Shown here: piece after piece, positions 1 to 5,868 of the stretch
Layout: every line of letters begins with the position of its first letter
Numbering within the stretch: position 1 is the first letter of the stretch
Origin: B18-G4 sp003648575
Lineage (GTDB): Bacteria > Bacteroidota > Bacteroidia > Bacteroidales > B18-G4
DNA: 6,144 nt
Direction: 5' to 3'
NCBI GenBank assembly: GCA_029942245.1
Contig: JAOZTN010000131.1
Location: forward strand, 1 to 6,144
The notes under the pieces: generated by a model
Databases searched by the model: none
What the model saw: the letters and a program-made list of their open reading frames with translations, nothing else
What the model was told of the DNA's origin: nothing
Translations under genes and position numbers: made by a program

Positions 1-357
1 ATCATCCGCCTGATCCGATTCGAAGGTAAGATCATCGGTGGCATCCTGGCACCTGTATTTAAAGATAAATGCATATACGAGTGGTATATTTGTGGGCTCG
101 ACAAGGAGTATAAAGATCAATACCCAAGCGTACTGGCCACCTGGGCAGCCATCGAATATGCCCTCAACAACAATCTCAACTGTTTTGATTTTATGGGTGT
201 AGGAAAACCGGATGTGCTCTACGGAGTACGTGATTTTAAGGCCCGCTTTGGCGGCGAACTCGTCAATTATGGCAGGATAACCCGAATCAACAATCCTCTG
301 TTATATAATTTTGCCGAACTTGGGTTTAATGTGCTGGCATTGTTTAAGAAAATATAA
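1..357 (+). CDS. FemAB/GNAT-fold aminoacyl- or acyltransferase, C-terminal part
   Basis: The frame is open from base 1 to the TAA at 355-357, giving 118 residues with no start in view, so the N-terminal part lies upstream. The segment has the layout of the second acyltransferase lobe of FemAB-like proteins: a strand pair (IIRLIRFEGKIIGGIL, residues 1-16), a conserved aromatic stretch (YEWYICGLD, 26-34), a helix around ATWAAIEYAL (46-55), then FDFMGVGKPD (62-71) and YGVRDFKARFGGELVNYGR (74-92). The last block is the part I recognise best from Bacteroidota FemAB/GNAT proteins. Family members use an activated acyl donor (aminoacyl-tRNA or acyl-CoA) to acylate an amino group in peptidoglycan precursors or sugars. 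The sugar transferase and Wzi-like genes downstream suggest a role in decorating a surface glycan, but that is inference. The acceptor and donor cannot be read from this fragment. Confidence 0.75.
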   Translation: MIRLIRFEGKIIGGILAPVFKDKCIYEWYICGLDKEYKDQYPSVLATWAAIEYALNNNLNCFDFMGVGKPDVLYGVRDFKARFGGELVNYGRITRINNPLLYNFAELGFNVLALFKKI

Positions 358-363
358 AATGGG

Positions 364-417
364 TTCGCGGGATGAGGTTCGGGGAGTTTATTTTTTCCTC
401 GCACCGCATACCCCGCA
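364..417. repeat. Imperfect palindrome made of 7-base units, possible weak terminator
   Basis: Bases 364-384 read as three 7-base units (TTCGCGG, GATGAGG, TTCGGGG). Bases 397-417 read as three units of the complementary family (CCTCGCA, CCGCATA, CCCCGCA). Folded without gaps, the two arms give 15 Watson-Crick pairs and one G-U pair over 21 positions, around a 12-base loop (385-396) that is itself T-rich. It lies just after the stop of the FemAB-like gene. It could act as a transcription terminator or mRNA 3' end structure, but the T-run is in the loop and not after the stem, so a classic intrinsic terminator is doubtful. Confidence 0.5.
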
Positions 418-432
418 CCGGATCATTATATT

Positions 433-496
433 TACAATGAAACAATAGAACAATAGAACAGTGGAACAATGAAACAATAGAACAGTAGAACAATTG
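433..496 (+). repeat. Degenerate tandem array, eight 8-base units (consensus AACAATAG/GA)
   Basis: Eight consecutive octamers in perfect register: TACAATGA, AACAATAG, AACAATAG, AACAGTGG, AACAATGA, AACAATAG, AACAGTAG, AACAATTG. The invariant core is ACA at positions 2-4 of the unit, and most changes are A/G transitions. The array ends 35 bases before the TTG start of the sugar transferase. The same octamer family reappears at 3798-3837 before the dipeptidase gene. I see no hairpin or promoter in it; the function is unknown. Confidence 0.85.
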
Positions 497-531
497 ATTA
501 AATTTACGAGAGTATTAATTAACAGTTTGAT

Positions 532-2070
532 TTGAAAAAACGCAACCTATACTACATCATCGCCGACATCCTGGTCGTGACCATGGCTTTTATGTTTTTT
601 ATCTGGATCAAACCTGCTTCCAGGCGTTTTTACCTGCCGGAATATTACGAGCCTTTCCTGTACTTCCTCTTTATCTGGGTGGCAGTGTCGGTGGCTATCG
701 ACAAGTACCGCCTGCACAAGAAAAAGGACTACAGGGATGTGCTTTTTCCTATCATTCTGGGCGACTTTATTATTCTTGCTACGATTACCGTCCTGATATA
801 TGCCTTTCAGCAGTTCGGGTATTCCAGGATGATCGTGTTTGGGACTATTGCAGTGTCTTTTGCGATGGAATTCCTATTGGGATGGCTCTTCTTTTCAGGC
901 ATTAAGCTCAGGCGTGACGCCGACCACTTCGATAACTTCCGCATGGCAACAAAAAAAGCCATAAAAGATCAGTTGAAGTTAGTGAAATCGGATGAGATAC
1001 TGCAGGCAAAGATCGATGCAAAAGTCCCGCCACTAAATAAGGAGCTGGTGATTGACAATGCCGGAAAAGAAGTATTTTCCTACATCGAAAACCAGATCGA
1101 CCTGGAGCATATGTATACCCTGCTGGTAGCAACCAGCACCCGCTTTAATATTGAAAATCAGCCCCTGCATTATTACAACGCCATTGTCAACCTGAAAAGG
1201 GTGAACGACATTCAACGTATCAACAAATTCTTTGAAACCGTTAATGACAAACTCCCCCACCGGGGCATCTTTATTGGGCGTGTACAGACAAATGTGCTTG
1301 CAAAGAAAAATTTCCTAAAAAAGTATCCTCCCGGGATCAACTATATACTGTATGTGCCCTTCTTTTTTTGGAAGAGGGTGCTTCCCAAGCTTCCGGGCTT
1401 GAAAAGGATATATTTCTTCGTAACCAAGGGAAGGAACAGAGCTATATCGCGGGCCGAAACCTTTGGCCGTCTGTACTCTTGCGGCTTTGAGGTCGTCGCC
1501 CATGAATTGGTGAATGATTCTATTTATTTCACCGCCAGGAAAATACAGGATCCATCATACGATTATAACGCTAGCTATGGCCCACTGATCAGGCTGAAGC
1601 GTGTCGGGAAGAATGGCAGAACCATTTATGTATACAAGATGCGCACCATGCATCCTTACTCTGAATATTTGCAGGAATACGTGTATGATCAATCTCAATT
1701 ACAGGATGGTGGAAAGTTTAAAAATGACTTCCGGGTACATACCGCAGGCAAATTCATGCGCAAATTCTGGATCGACGAACTGCCCATGCTGTTCAACCTC
1801 ATCAAGGGTGACCTGAAGGTCGTCGGTGTCAGGCCATTGAGCCAGCATTATTTCGACCTTTATGATGAAGACCTGAAAGAAAAGCGCATCCGTACAAGGC
1901 CGGGACTGGTACCACCCTTTTATGCCGACATGCCCAAAACCCTGGAAGAAATACAGGCCTCGGAAAACCGATACCTGGATGCCTATCACAAGCAGCCCTT
2001 CATCACAGATGTTAAATACTTCTGGAAAGCATCTTATAACATCATTTTCAAAAAAGCACGATCAAAGTAA
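532..2070 (+). CDS. Membrane sugar transferase (undecaprenyl-phosphate sugar-1-phosphate transferase family), atypical
   Basis: A 512-residue protein. Four hydrophobic segments lie near residues 5-27, 38-56, 68-92 and 98-122, then a soluble region, then a C-terminal bacterial sugar transferase domain. Visible motifs are GPLIRLKRVGKNG (350-362), YKMRTM (368-373), the catalytic-type Asp-Glu pair in WIDELP (D415, E416), KGD (425-427), VGVRP (431-435) and RTRPG (454-458). The family moves a sugar phosphate from a nucleotide sugar to undecaprenyl phosphate at the inner membrane, the first step of capsule or exopolysaccharide synthesis. Two features are odd. The hydrophobic re-entrant helix usually found just before the GP motif is not visible (residues 328-349 are polar). 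The middle region (about 195-337) recalls the C-terminal half of a SAM methyltransferase fold, without a visible glycine-rich SAM loop. The TTG start is chosen because an in-frame TAA at 520-522 leaves no upstream ATG, and a later ATG would cut the first helix. Confidence 0.85.
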   Translation: MKKRNLYYIIADILVVTMAFMFFIWIKPASRRFYLPEYYEPFLYFLFIWVAVSVAIDKYRLHKKKDYRDVLFPIILGDFIILATITVLIYAFQQFGYSRMIVFGTIAVSFAMEFLLGWLFFSGIKLRRDADHFDNFRMATKKAIKDQLKLVKSDEILQAKIDAKVPPLNKELVIDNAGKEVFSYIENQIDLEHMYTLLVATSTRFNIENQPLHYYNAIVNLKRVNDIQRINKFFETVNDKLPHRGIFIGRVQTNVLAKKNFLKKYPPGINYILYVPFFFWKRVLPKLPGLKRIYFFVTKGRNRAISRAETFGRLYSCGFEVVAHELVNDSIYFTARKIQDPSYDYNASYGPLIRLKRVGKNGRTIYVYKMRTMHPYSEYLQEYVYDQSQLQDGGKFKNDFRVHTAGKFMRKFWIDELPMLFNLIKGDLKVVGVRPLSQHYFDLYDEDLKEKRIRTRPGLVPPFYADMPKTLEEIQASENRYLDAYHKQPFITDVKYFWKASYNIIFKKARSK

Positions 2071-2073
2071 ACA

Positions 2074-2094
2074 TTTTGGCTTTTGGCTTTCGCA
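2074..2094 (+). repeat. Short 7-base tandem array (TTTTGGC)
   Basis: Three consecutive 7-base units directly after the stop of the sugar transferase: TTTTGGC, TTTTGGC, TTTCGCA. The first two are identical. It is the first of two period-7 arrays in the 78-base spacer before the Wzi-like gene. The spacer has no GC-rich hairpin with a T-run, so the two genes may be cotranscribed. Confidence 0.65.
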
Positions 2095-2111
2095 ATAGGG
2101 AAATGATTCTT

Positions 2112-2146
2112 CCTGATGCCTGATGCCTGACGCCCAACGCCTAATT
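2112..2146 (+). repeat. Degenerate tandem array, five 7-base units (CCTGATG)
   Basis: Five consecutive heptamers: CCTGATG, CCTGATG, CCTGACG, CCCAACG, CCTAATT. The array ends two bases before the ATG of the Wzi-like gene, so it occupies the place where a ribosome binding site would normally lie. No Shine-Dalgarno sequence is present, as is usual for Bacteroidota. Confidence 0.8.
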
Positions 2147-2148
2147 CT

Positions 2149-3691
2149 ATGAAAAAGCTAACACTTCTATTATTCATTTTCATCAGCTTTAACCTGAGCA
2201 GCCAGATCGTATACGAAAGTGTTCATCGCACCAACATCTATGATTTCCTGGATGAGCTGGCAAATGAAAAGCTCATCTCCATCAACTCCGTTGTGAAGCC
2301 ATACTCACGGATGTTCATTGCAGAAAAGCTGCAGGAGGCCTATGAGCAAAAGGACCAGTTGAGTAAGAGGCAAAAGGAAGAGATAGAGTTTTATATGAAG
2401 GATTATCGCCTGGAGCTGGTTTATAATACCACAGGCATGAAACCATTGAACATTTTTCCGAAGAAAGACAATTTAGCCACCTCCCTCAATCCCATGGCGG
2501 TGACCTATCGCGACAGCCTGGTGGCCTTTTCACTGAGACCGATATATGGATTGGAGTACTTCATCAACGCCAACGAATCGGCATTTCATCGCTGGGGTGG
2601 TGCAGAGATGTTTGGCTATATCAGCAAAAATTTCGGGGCATGGACCAGCCTGCGTGACAATCATGAAAATATTACCATGACCGACCCCGGCTATTTCAAT
2701 CAACGCCATGGCTCTCCTGTTAAAGGAAGCCAGAATGGAGGGATCGACTACAGTGAAGCACGCGGAGGTGCAATGGCCTCATGGAGCTGGGGTGCCATCG
2801 GTGTGGTCAAGGACTATGTTGTATTCGGAAACAATTATAATGGTTCCAACATCCTGTCAGGTCGCACCCCTTCCTTTGCACACATCAAGTTGGAGATCAA
2901 GCCTGCCAGGTGGTTCGAGTTTACTTACATCCATGGCTGGCTGGTATCTGAGGTGATCGACAGCAGCCGATCCTACTGGGATGGAGACACCTACCGTGAG
3001 GTGATGCACCAGAAATATATCGCAGCTAACATGTTTACCTTTATCCCCTGGAAACACCTGAACATCTCTCTGGGGAACTCCATTGTGTATAGCGACATTG
3101 GCGTACAGGCAGCCTACCTGGTACCCTTCCTCTTCTATAAGTCGGTTGATCATACTCTGAACTCCACCAATAACTATGCGGGGCAGAATTCACAGATGTT
3201 CCTCGACATAAGCTCCAGGAATATCAAGCACCTCCACCTGTATTTCAGCTTCTTTGTAGATGAGTTTTCCATCAGCCGTGTAACCAACAGCAATGAACAT
3301 AACTTTCTTAGTTATAAAGGAGGGGCACGCCTCAGCAACTGGCCGNNNNNNNNNNNNNNNNNNNNNNNNNNNNNNNNNNNNNNNNNNNNNNNNNNNNNNN
3401 NNNNNNNNNNNNNNNNNNNNNNNNNNNNNNNNNNNNNNNNNNNNNGTATATGAGCCCGGCGATGAGGCACCCATCCTCAAGGATATCACCTGGCAAAGGA
3501 GCGTGATCGGCCTGAAGGGGAAATACGAATTCATCAACAATGCTTTTGTCTTTGCCGGTATATTCATCGGTGATGTGCAGAGCAACGACGTGGATGGCAT
3601 CACCGCCGAAGAATACCTGACTATGTTCAGCCCTGAAATGTACTGGGGCAATACCACGACCATGAACGTAGGATTTAACATAGGTTTCTAG
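2149..3691 (+). CDS. Wzi-like capsule assembly outer-membrane protein (interrupted by assembly gap)
   Basis: The first 399 codons run to base 3345. After the gap, 81 codons run from 3446 to the TAG at 3689-3691 in a different apparent frame. I treat both as one gene because both parts look like the same beta-barrel and the gap length is a placeholder. The N-terminus has a Sec signal peptide (MKKLTLLLFIFISFNLSSQ), followed by a helical periplasmic part (about 25-90) with KPYSRMFIAEKL. Alternating barrel strands follow, including SGRTPSFAHIKLEIKP, WFEFTYIHGWLVS and YLVPFLFYKSVDHTLNS. The C-terminus ends in a strand with a final Phe (MNVGFNIGF), typical of BAM-inserted barrels. Wzi proteins help attach or organise capsular polysaccharide at the cell surface. 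The gene follows the sugar transferase by 78 bases, which supports a shared polysaccharide role. It could instead be another outer-membrane barrel, but the N-terminal pattern favours Wzi. Confidence 0.8.
3346..3445. other. Assembly gap of 100 Ns inside the Wzi-like gene
   Basis: Exactly 100 Ns, the usual placeholder for a scaffold gap of unknown size. The codon phase ends cleanly at 3345 and resumes cleanly at 3446, so an intact gene needs a true gap length that is a multiple of three, which 100 is not. Confidence 0.97.
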
Positions 3692-3693
3692 CA

Positions 3694-3728
3694 GTTTTGA
3701 ATGTTAGGTGTTGAGTTTTGAGTTAGTG
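3694..3728 (+). repeat. Degenerate tandem array, five 7-base units (GTTTTGA)
   Basis: Five consecutive heptamers right after the Wzi-like stop codon: GTTTTGA, ATGTTAG, GTGTTGA, GTTTTGA, GTTAGTG. The rest of the 110-base spacer up to 3797 is AT-rich and shows no clear terminator hairpin or promoter. Confidence 0.7.
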
Positions 3729-3797
3729 TCTTGGAATCCTGGTGGTAATAATCAACAATTTGACTATTTTTACCGACCCTTTCAGATAGAATTCCAT

Positions 3798-3837
3798 AAC
3801 AATGAAACCGTGGAACAATAAAACAATGAAACAACAT
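3798..3837 (+). repeat. Degenerate tandem array, five 8-base units (AACAATGA)
   Basis: Five octamers in register: AACAATGA, AACCGTGG, AACAATAA, AACAATGA, AACAACAT. This is the same family as the array at 433-496. It ends six bases before the chosen ATG of the dipeptidase gene. An ATG inside the first unit (3802) is in frame with the gene but encodes a repeat-derived stretch (MKPWNNKTMKQHIN) and is unlikely to be the real start. Confidence 0.85.
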
Positions 3838-3843
3838 ATTAAT

Positions 3844-5592
3844 ATGAAAAACAAGCTTCTAACATTATTAACAGTTATCTTTTTATTTGCAGGCCTGCAA
3901 TCAATCGCCTGTACGAATTTTCTTATAACCAAGGGTGCCTCAACTGACGGCTCAACCATGATCAGCTATGCCGCTGACTCACATGTGCTCTATGGCGAGC
4001 TGTATCACTGGTCTGCTGCCACCTGGCCGGAGGGTTCCATGCTCGACATCTATGAGTGGGACACCGGAAAATACCTCGGACAGATCAAGCAGGCATCAGA
4101 AACCTATAATGTAGTTGGCAATATGAACGAGTGGCAGGTAGGAATAGGAGAGACCACCTATGGTGGCCGTTCAGAGCTTGGCTCACAGTCAGGTGCCATT
4201 ATGGATTATGGAAGCCTGATCTACATTGGACTGCAAAGAGCAAGAAATGCACGTGAGGCCATCCTAATCATTGGCAGCCTTATGGAAGAATATGGTTATG
4301 CCAGCTCAGGTGAATCCTTTTCTATTTCTGATCCCAACGAAGTGTGGATCATGGAACTTATTGGAAAAGGTGAAGGCGAAAAAGGAGCCATCTGGGTAGC
4401 CCGCATGGTGCCCGACGGATACATCTGCGCACATGCCAACCAGGCCAGGATCACTACCTTCCCGTTGGCCGACGGAAAGACCTCCATCAGTTTCGATGAC
4501 AAAGACAAGATATTTGACGAAGGCATTGAATGTGTATATGCAGCCGATGTGATCTCCTTTGCTAAAGAAAAAGGCTTTTATAAAGGAAAAGACAAAGATT
4601 TCAGTTTCTCCGATGTATATGCTCCTGTTGGTTTTGGCGGTGCCCGTTTCTGTGAAGTCAGGGTGTGGGCCATGTTCAATGATGTGCACAGCGACATGGG
4701 ACAGTATACCGAATATGTAAAAGGCCATGTGGAGCATAACGACAAGTTTGCCGATGGCAGCAAGAATCCCAATGGCTATGCTTCCAACCGCATGCCTTTA
4801 TGGATCAAGCCCGAGCGTAAGATCTCCCCACACGACATGATGAACTTCATGCGTAACCACCTCGAAGGAACCGAGCTCGACATGACACAAGATGTAGGTG
4901 CCGGTCCATTCCAGAGTCCTTACCGCTGGCGCCCACTCACCTGGAAAGTTGATGACGTGACATATTGCAATGAAAGAGCCACAGCAACCCAACAAACCGG
5001 TTTCTCCTTCGTAACACAGAGCCGCAACTGGTTGCCCGAAAGGATAGGTGGGATCATCTGGTGGGGCGTTGATGATGCTTCATCATCAGTATATATGCCA
5101 CTCTATTCTGCCATGACCAGGTCGCCCGAGCTGATCGCACAAGGCTATGGTTCCATGATGGAATTTAAGGATGATGCAGCCTTCTGGGTATTCAACCAGA
5201 TCTCCAACTTCGCTTATACACGTTATAACCTCATCCATCCTGAAATTGAAGTGAAGCAACAGGCTACCGAAGAAGAGTTCATCACCAAGACTCCCACCAT
5301 CGACGAGGCAGCAGCCAAATTATACAAGGTGGACCCTAATATGGCCCTAACCTTTGTAACGGACTATTCTGTATCAGTTACCAACAAGACCGTACTAGAC
5401 TGGAAAGACTTTTATGCCTATCTCTTTACCCGATTCATGGATGGCAATGTGAAGGCCCCTCAGGACGTCCCTGAAGGCCATAAGTATTACAATCCTAAGC
5501 TGGAGCAACCCGGCTATGGTGAAGACTTCTACAGGAAAGTTGTAGATGAGACCGGCGACCACTTTAAGGTTGTTGGCGGAGATGGACATTAG
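3844..5592 (+). CDS. Secreted C69-family dipeptidase (PepD-like Ntn hydrolase)
   Basis: A 582-residue protein from the ATG at 3844. That start gives a standard signal peptide, while an in-frame ATG at 3802 lies in a tandem repeat. The signal (MKNKLLTLLTVIFLFAGLQSIA) is followed by Cys23 in CTNFLITKGASTDGSTM. In C69 peptidases this Cys, exposed as the mature N-terminus, is the nucleophile. Other family blocks are SYAADSH (about residues 41-47), GNMNEWQVGIGETTYGGR, SFSISDPNEVWIMELIGKG and the CAHANQARI segment. The enzyme hydrolyses dipeptides, probably in the periplasm or outside the cell, and likely serves peptide scavenging. Length is in the range of exported Bacteroidota members, with no break. 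Ser-Ile-Ala-Cys is also a weak lipobox, so lipidation is an alternative, though it would block the nucleophile. A terminator follows 35 bases after the stop. I see no link to the polysaccharide genes beyond adjacency. Confidence 0.9.
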   Translation: MKNKLLTLLTVIFLFAGLQSIACTNFLITKGASTDGSTMISYAADSHVLYGELYHWSAATWPEGSMLDIYEWDTGKYLGQIKQASETYNVVGNMNEWQVGIGETTYGGRSELGSQSGAIMDYGSLIYIGLQRARNAREAILIIGSLMEEYGYASSGESFSISDPNEVWIMELIGKGEGEKGAIWVARMVPDGYICAHANQARITTFPLADGKTSISFDDKDKIFDEGIECVYAADVISFAKEKGFYKGKDKDFSFSDVYAPVGFGGARFCEVRVWAMFNDVHSDMGQYTEYVKGHVEHNDKFADGSKNPNGYASNRMPLWIKPERKISPHDMMNFMRNHLEGTELDMTQDVGAGPFQSPYRWRPLTWKVDDVTYCNERATATQQTGFSFVTQSRNWLPERIGGIIWWGVDDASSSVYMPLYSAMTRSPELIAQGYGSMMEFKDDAAFWVFNQISNFAYTRYNLIHPEIEVKQQATEEEFITKTPTIDEAAAKLYKVDPNMALTFVTDYSVSVTNKTVLDWKDFYAYLFTRFMDGNVKAPQDVPEGHKYYNPKLEQPGYGEDFYRKVVDETGDHFKVVGGDGH

Positions 5593-5595
5593 GAA

Positions 5596-5623
5596 GTCAG
5601 ATATCAGAAAAACGAATTCAGAA
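5596..5623 (+). repeat. Degenerate tandem array, four 7-base units (GTCAGAA)
   Basis: Four heptamers directly after the dipeptidase stop: GTCAGAT, ATCAGAA, AAACGAA, TTCAGAA. The first part (5594-5609) is repeated with one mismatch in 16 at 5832-5847, beyond the terminator and the inverted-repeat element. Confidence 0.65.
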
Positions 5624-5627
5624 ATAG

Positions 5628-5653
5628 ACCGCGCTTCGGCGCGGTTTTTTTTT
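5628..5653 (+). terminator. Intrinsic terminator with UUCG tetraloop
   Basis: A perfect 7-base-pair stem (ACCGCGC at 5628-5634 with GCGCGGT at 5639-5645) closes a C-UUCG-G tetraloop, an extra-stable loop type. It is followed by a run of nine T at 5645-5653, the first of which closes the stem. It lies 35 bases after the dipeptidase stop and should end that transcript on the + strand. Confidence 0.92.
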
Positions 5654-5812
5654 GCCCCCTCCAAGCGCCCCCCTCTATGTCTACCCCCATTCAGGGGGAG
5701 AGAATTTGTGAATATGGAATGTAGATTTCCATTTCAGAATTCATATTGTCAATTGACAACACAGAATCGATCAATCGTTTCTTCCCCCGGGTGGGGGAGG
5801 TTAGGAGGGGGC
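5654..5812. mobile_element. GC-rich inverted-repeat element, REPIN- or MITE-like
   Basis: The ends are perfect 9-base inverted repeats: GCCCCCTCC at 5654-5662 and GGAGGGGGC at 5804-5812. Inside each end is a hairpin of C and G runs. On the left, CCCCC 5684-5688 pairs with GGGGG 5694-5698. On the right, an 8-pair stem joins 5781-5788 with 5793-5800 (one G-T pair) around a 4-base loop. The AT-rich centre (about 5702-5780) encodes nothing and contains a perfect 14-base palindrome at 5746-5759. Two GC-rich palindromic arms in opposite orientation around a short spacer is the layout of REPIN or MITE elements, and similar C/G-run palindromes are familiar between Bacteroidota genes. No target-site duplication is obvious at the ends. 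It carries no transposase, so any movement would need one supplied in trans. Confidence 0.55.
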
Positions 5813-5833
5813 TGATGAGGGCGGACCTTTAAA

Positions 5834-5868
5834 GTCAGATACCAGAAGGAGGAAAAGAGAAGTTAGAA
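5834..5868 (+). repeat. Degenerate tandem array, five 7-base units (GTCAGAA)
   Basis: Five consecutive heptamers: GTCAGAT, ACCAGAA, GGAGGAA, AAGAGAA, GTTAGAA. It belongs to the same family as the array at 5596-5623, and both begin with the same unit preceded by AA. The purine-rich unit GGAGGAA should not be read as a ribosome binding site, because no start codon follows nearby. Confidence 0.65.

Noticed and set aside
427..434. TATATTTA as a Bacteroidota -7 promoter element before the sugar transferase
   Set aside because: One mismatch to TAnnTTTG and no TTG at the proper distance upstream, where the sequence is GC-rich palindrome.
433..496. Octamer array as a CRISPR array
   Set aside because: Units are 8 bases, adjacent without spacers, and degenerate; there are no cas genes.
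3293..3691. Separate open frame running through the N gap
   Set aside because: Its first 51 codons overlap the Wzi-like frame or are Ns. Only the part after 3446 is real coding sequence, and that reads as the C-terminus of the Wzi-like barrel.
3765..3772. TATTTTTA as a -7 element before the dipeptidase
   Set aside because: The nearest suitable TTG (3731) is about 31 bases upstream, too far for the usual spacing.
3723..3959. Minus-strand frame covering the spacer and start of the dipeptidase gene
   Set aside because: It is antisense to the signal peptide region and the octamer array, and has no recognisable domain or promoter.
4306..4737. 143-codon minus-strand frame inside the dipeptidase gene
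   Set aside because: It is antisense to a clearly conserved coding region, with no recognisable family.
3844..5592. C69 dipeptidase as the leader peptidase of the downstream peptide precursor
   Set aside because: A strong terminator and an intervening element separate them, and C69 enzymes are dipeptidases with no known role in GG-leader cleavage.
5546..5815. 89-codon frame overlapping the end of the dipeptidase
   Set aside because: It crosses the dipeptidase end, the terminator and the inverted-repeat element, and its translation is Pro/Gly-rich from the C and G runs. No family resemblance.
5848..5854. GGAGGAA as a Shine-Dalgarno site
   Set aside because: No start codon follows at a suitable distance, and it falls in register as one unit of a purine-rich 7-base array.
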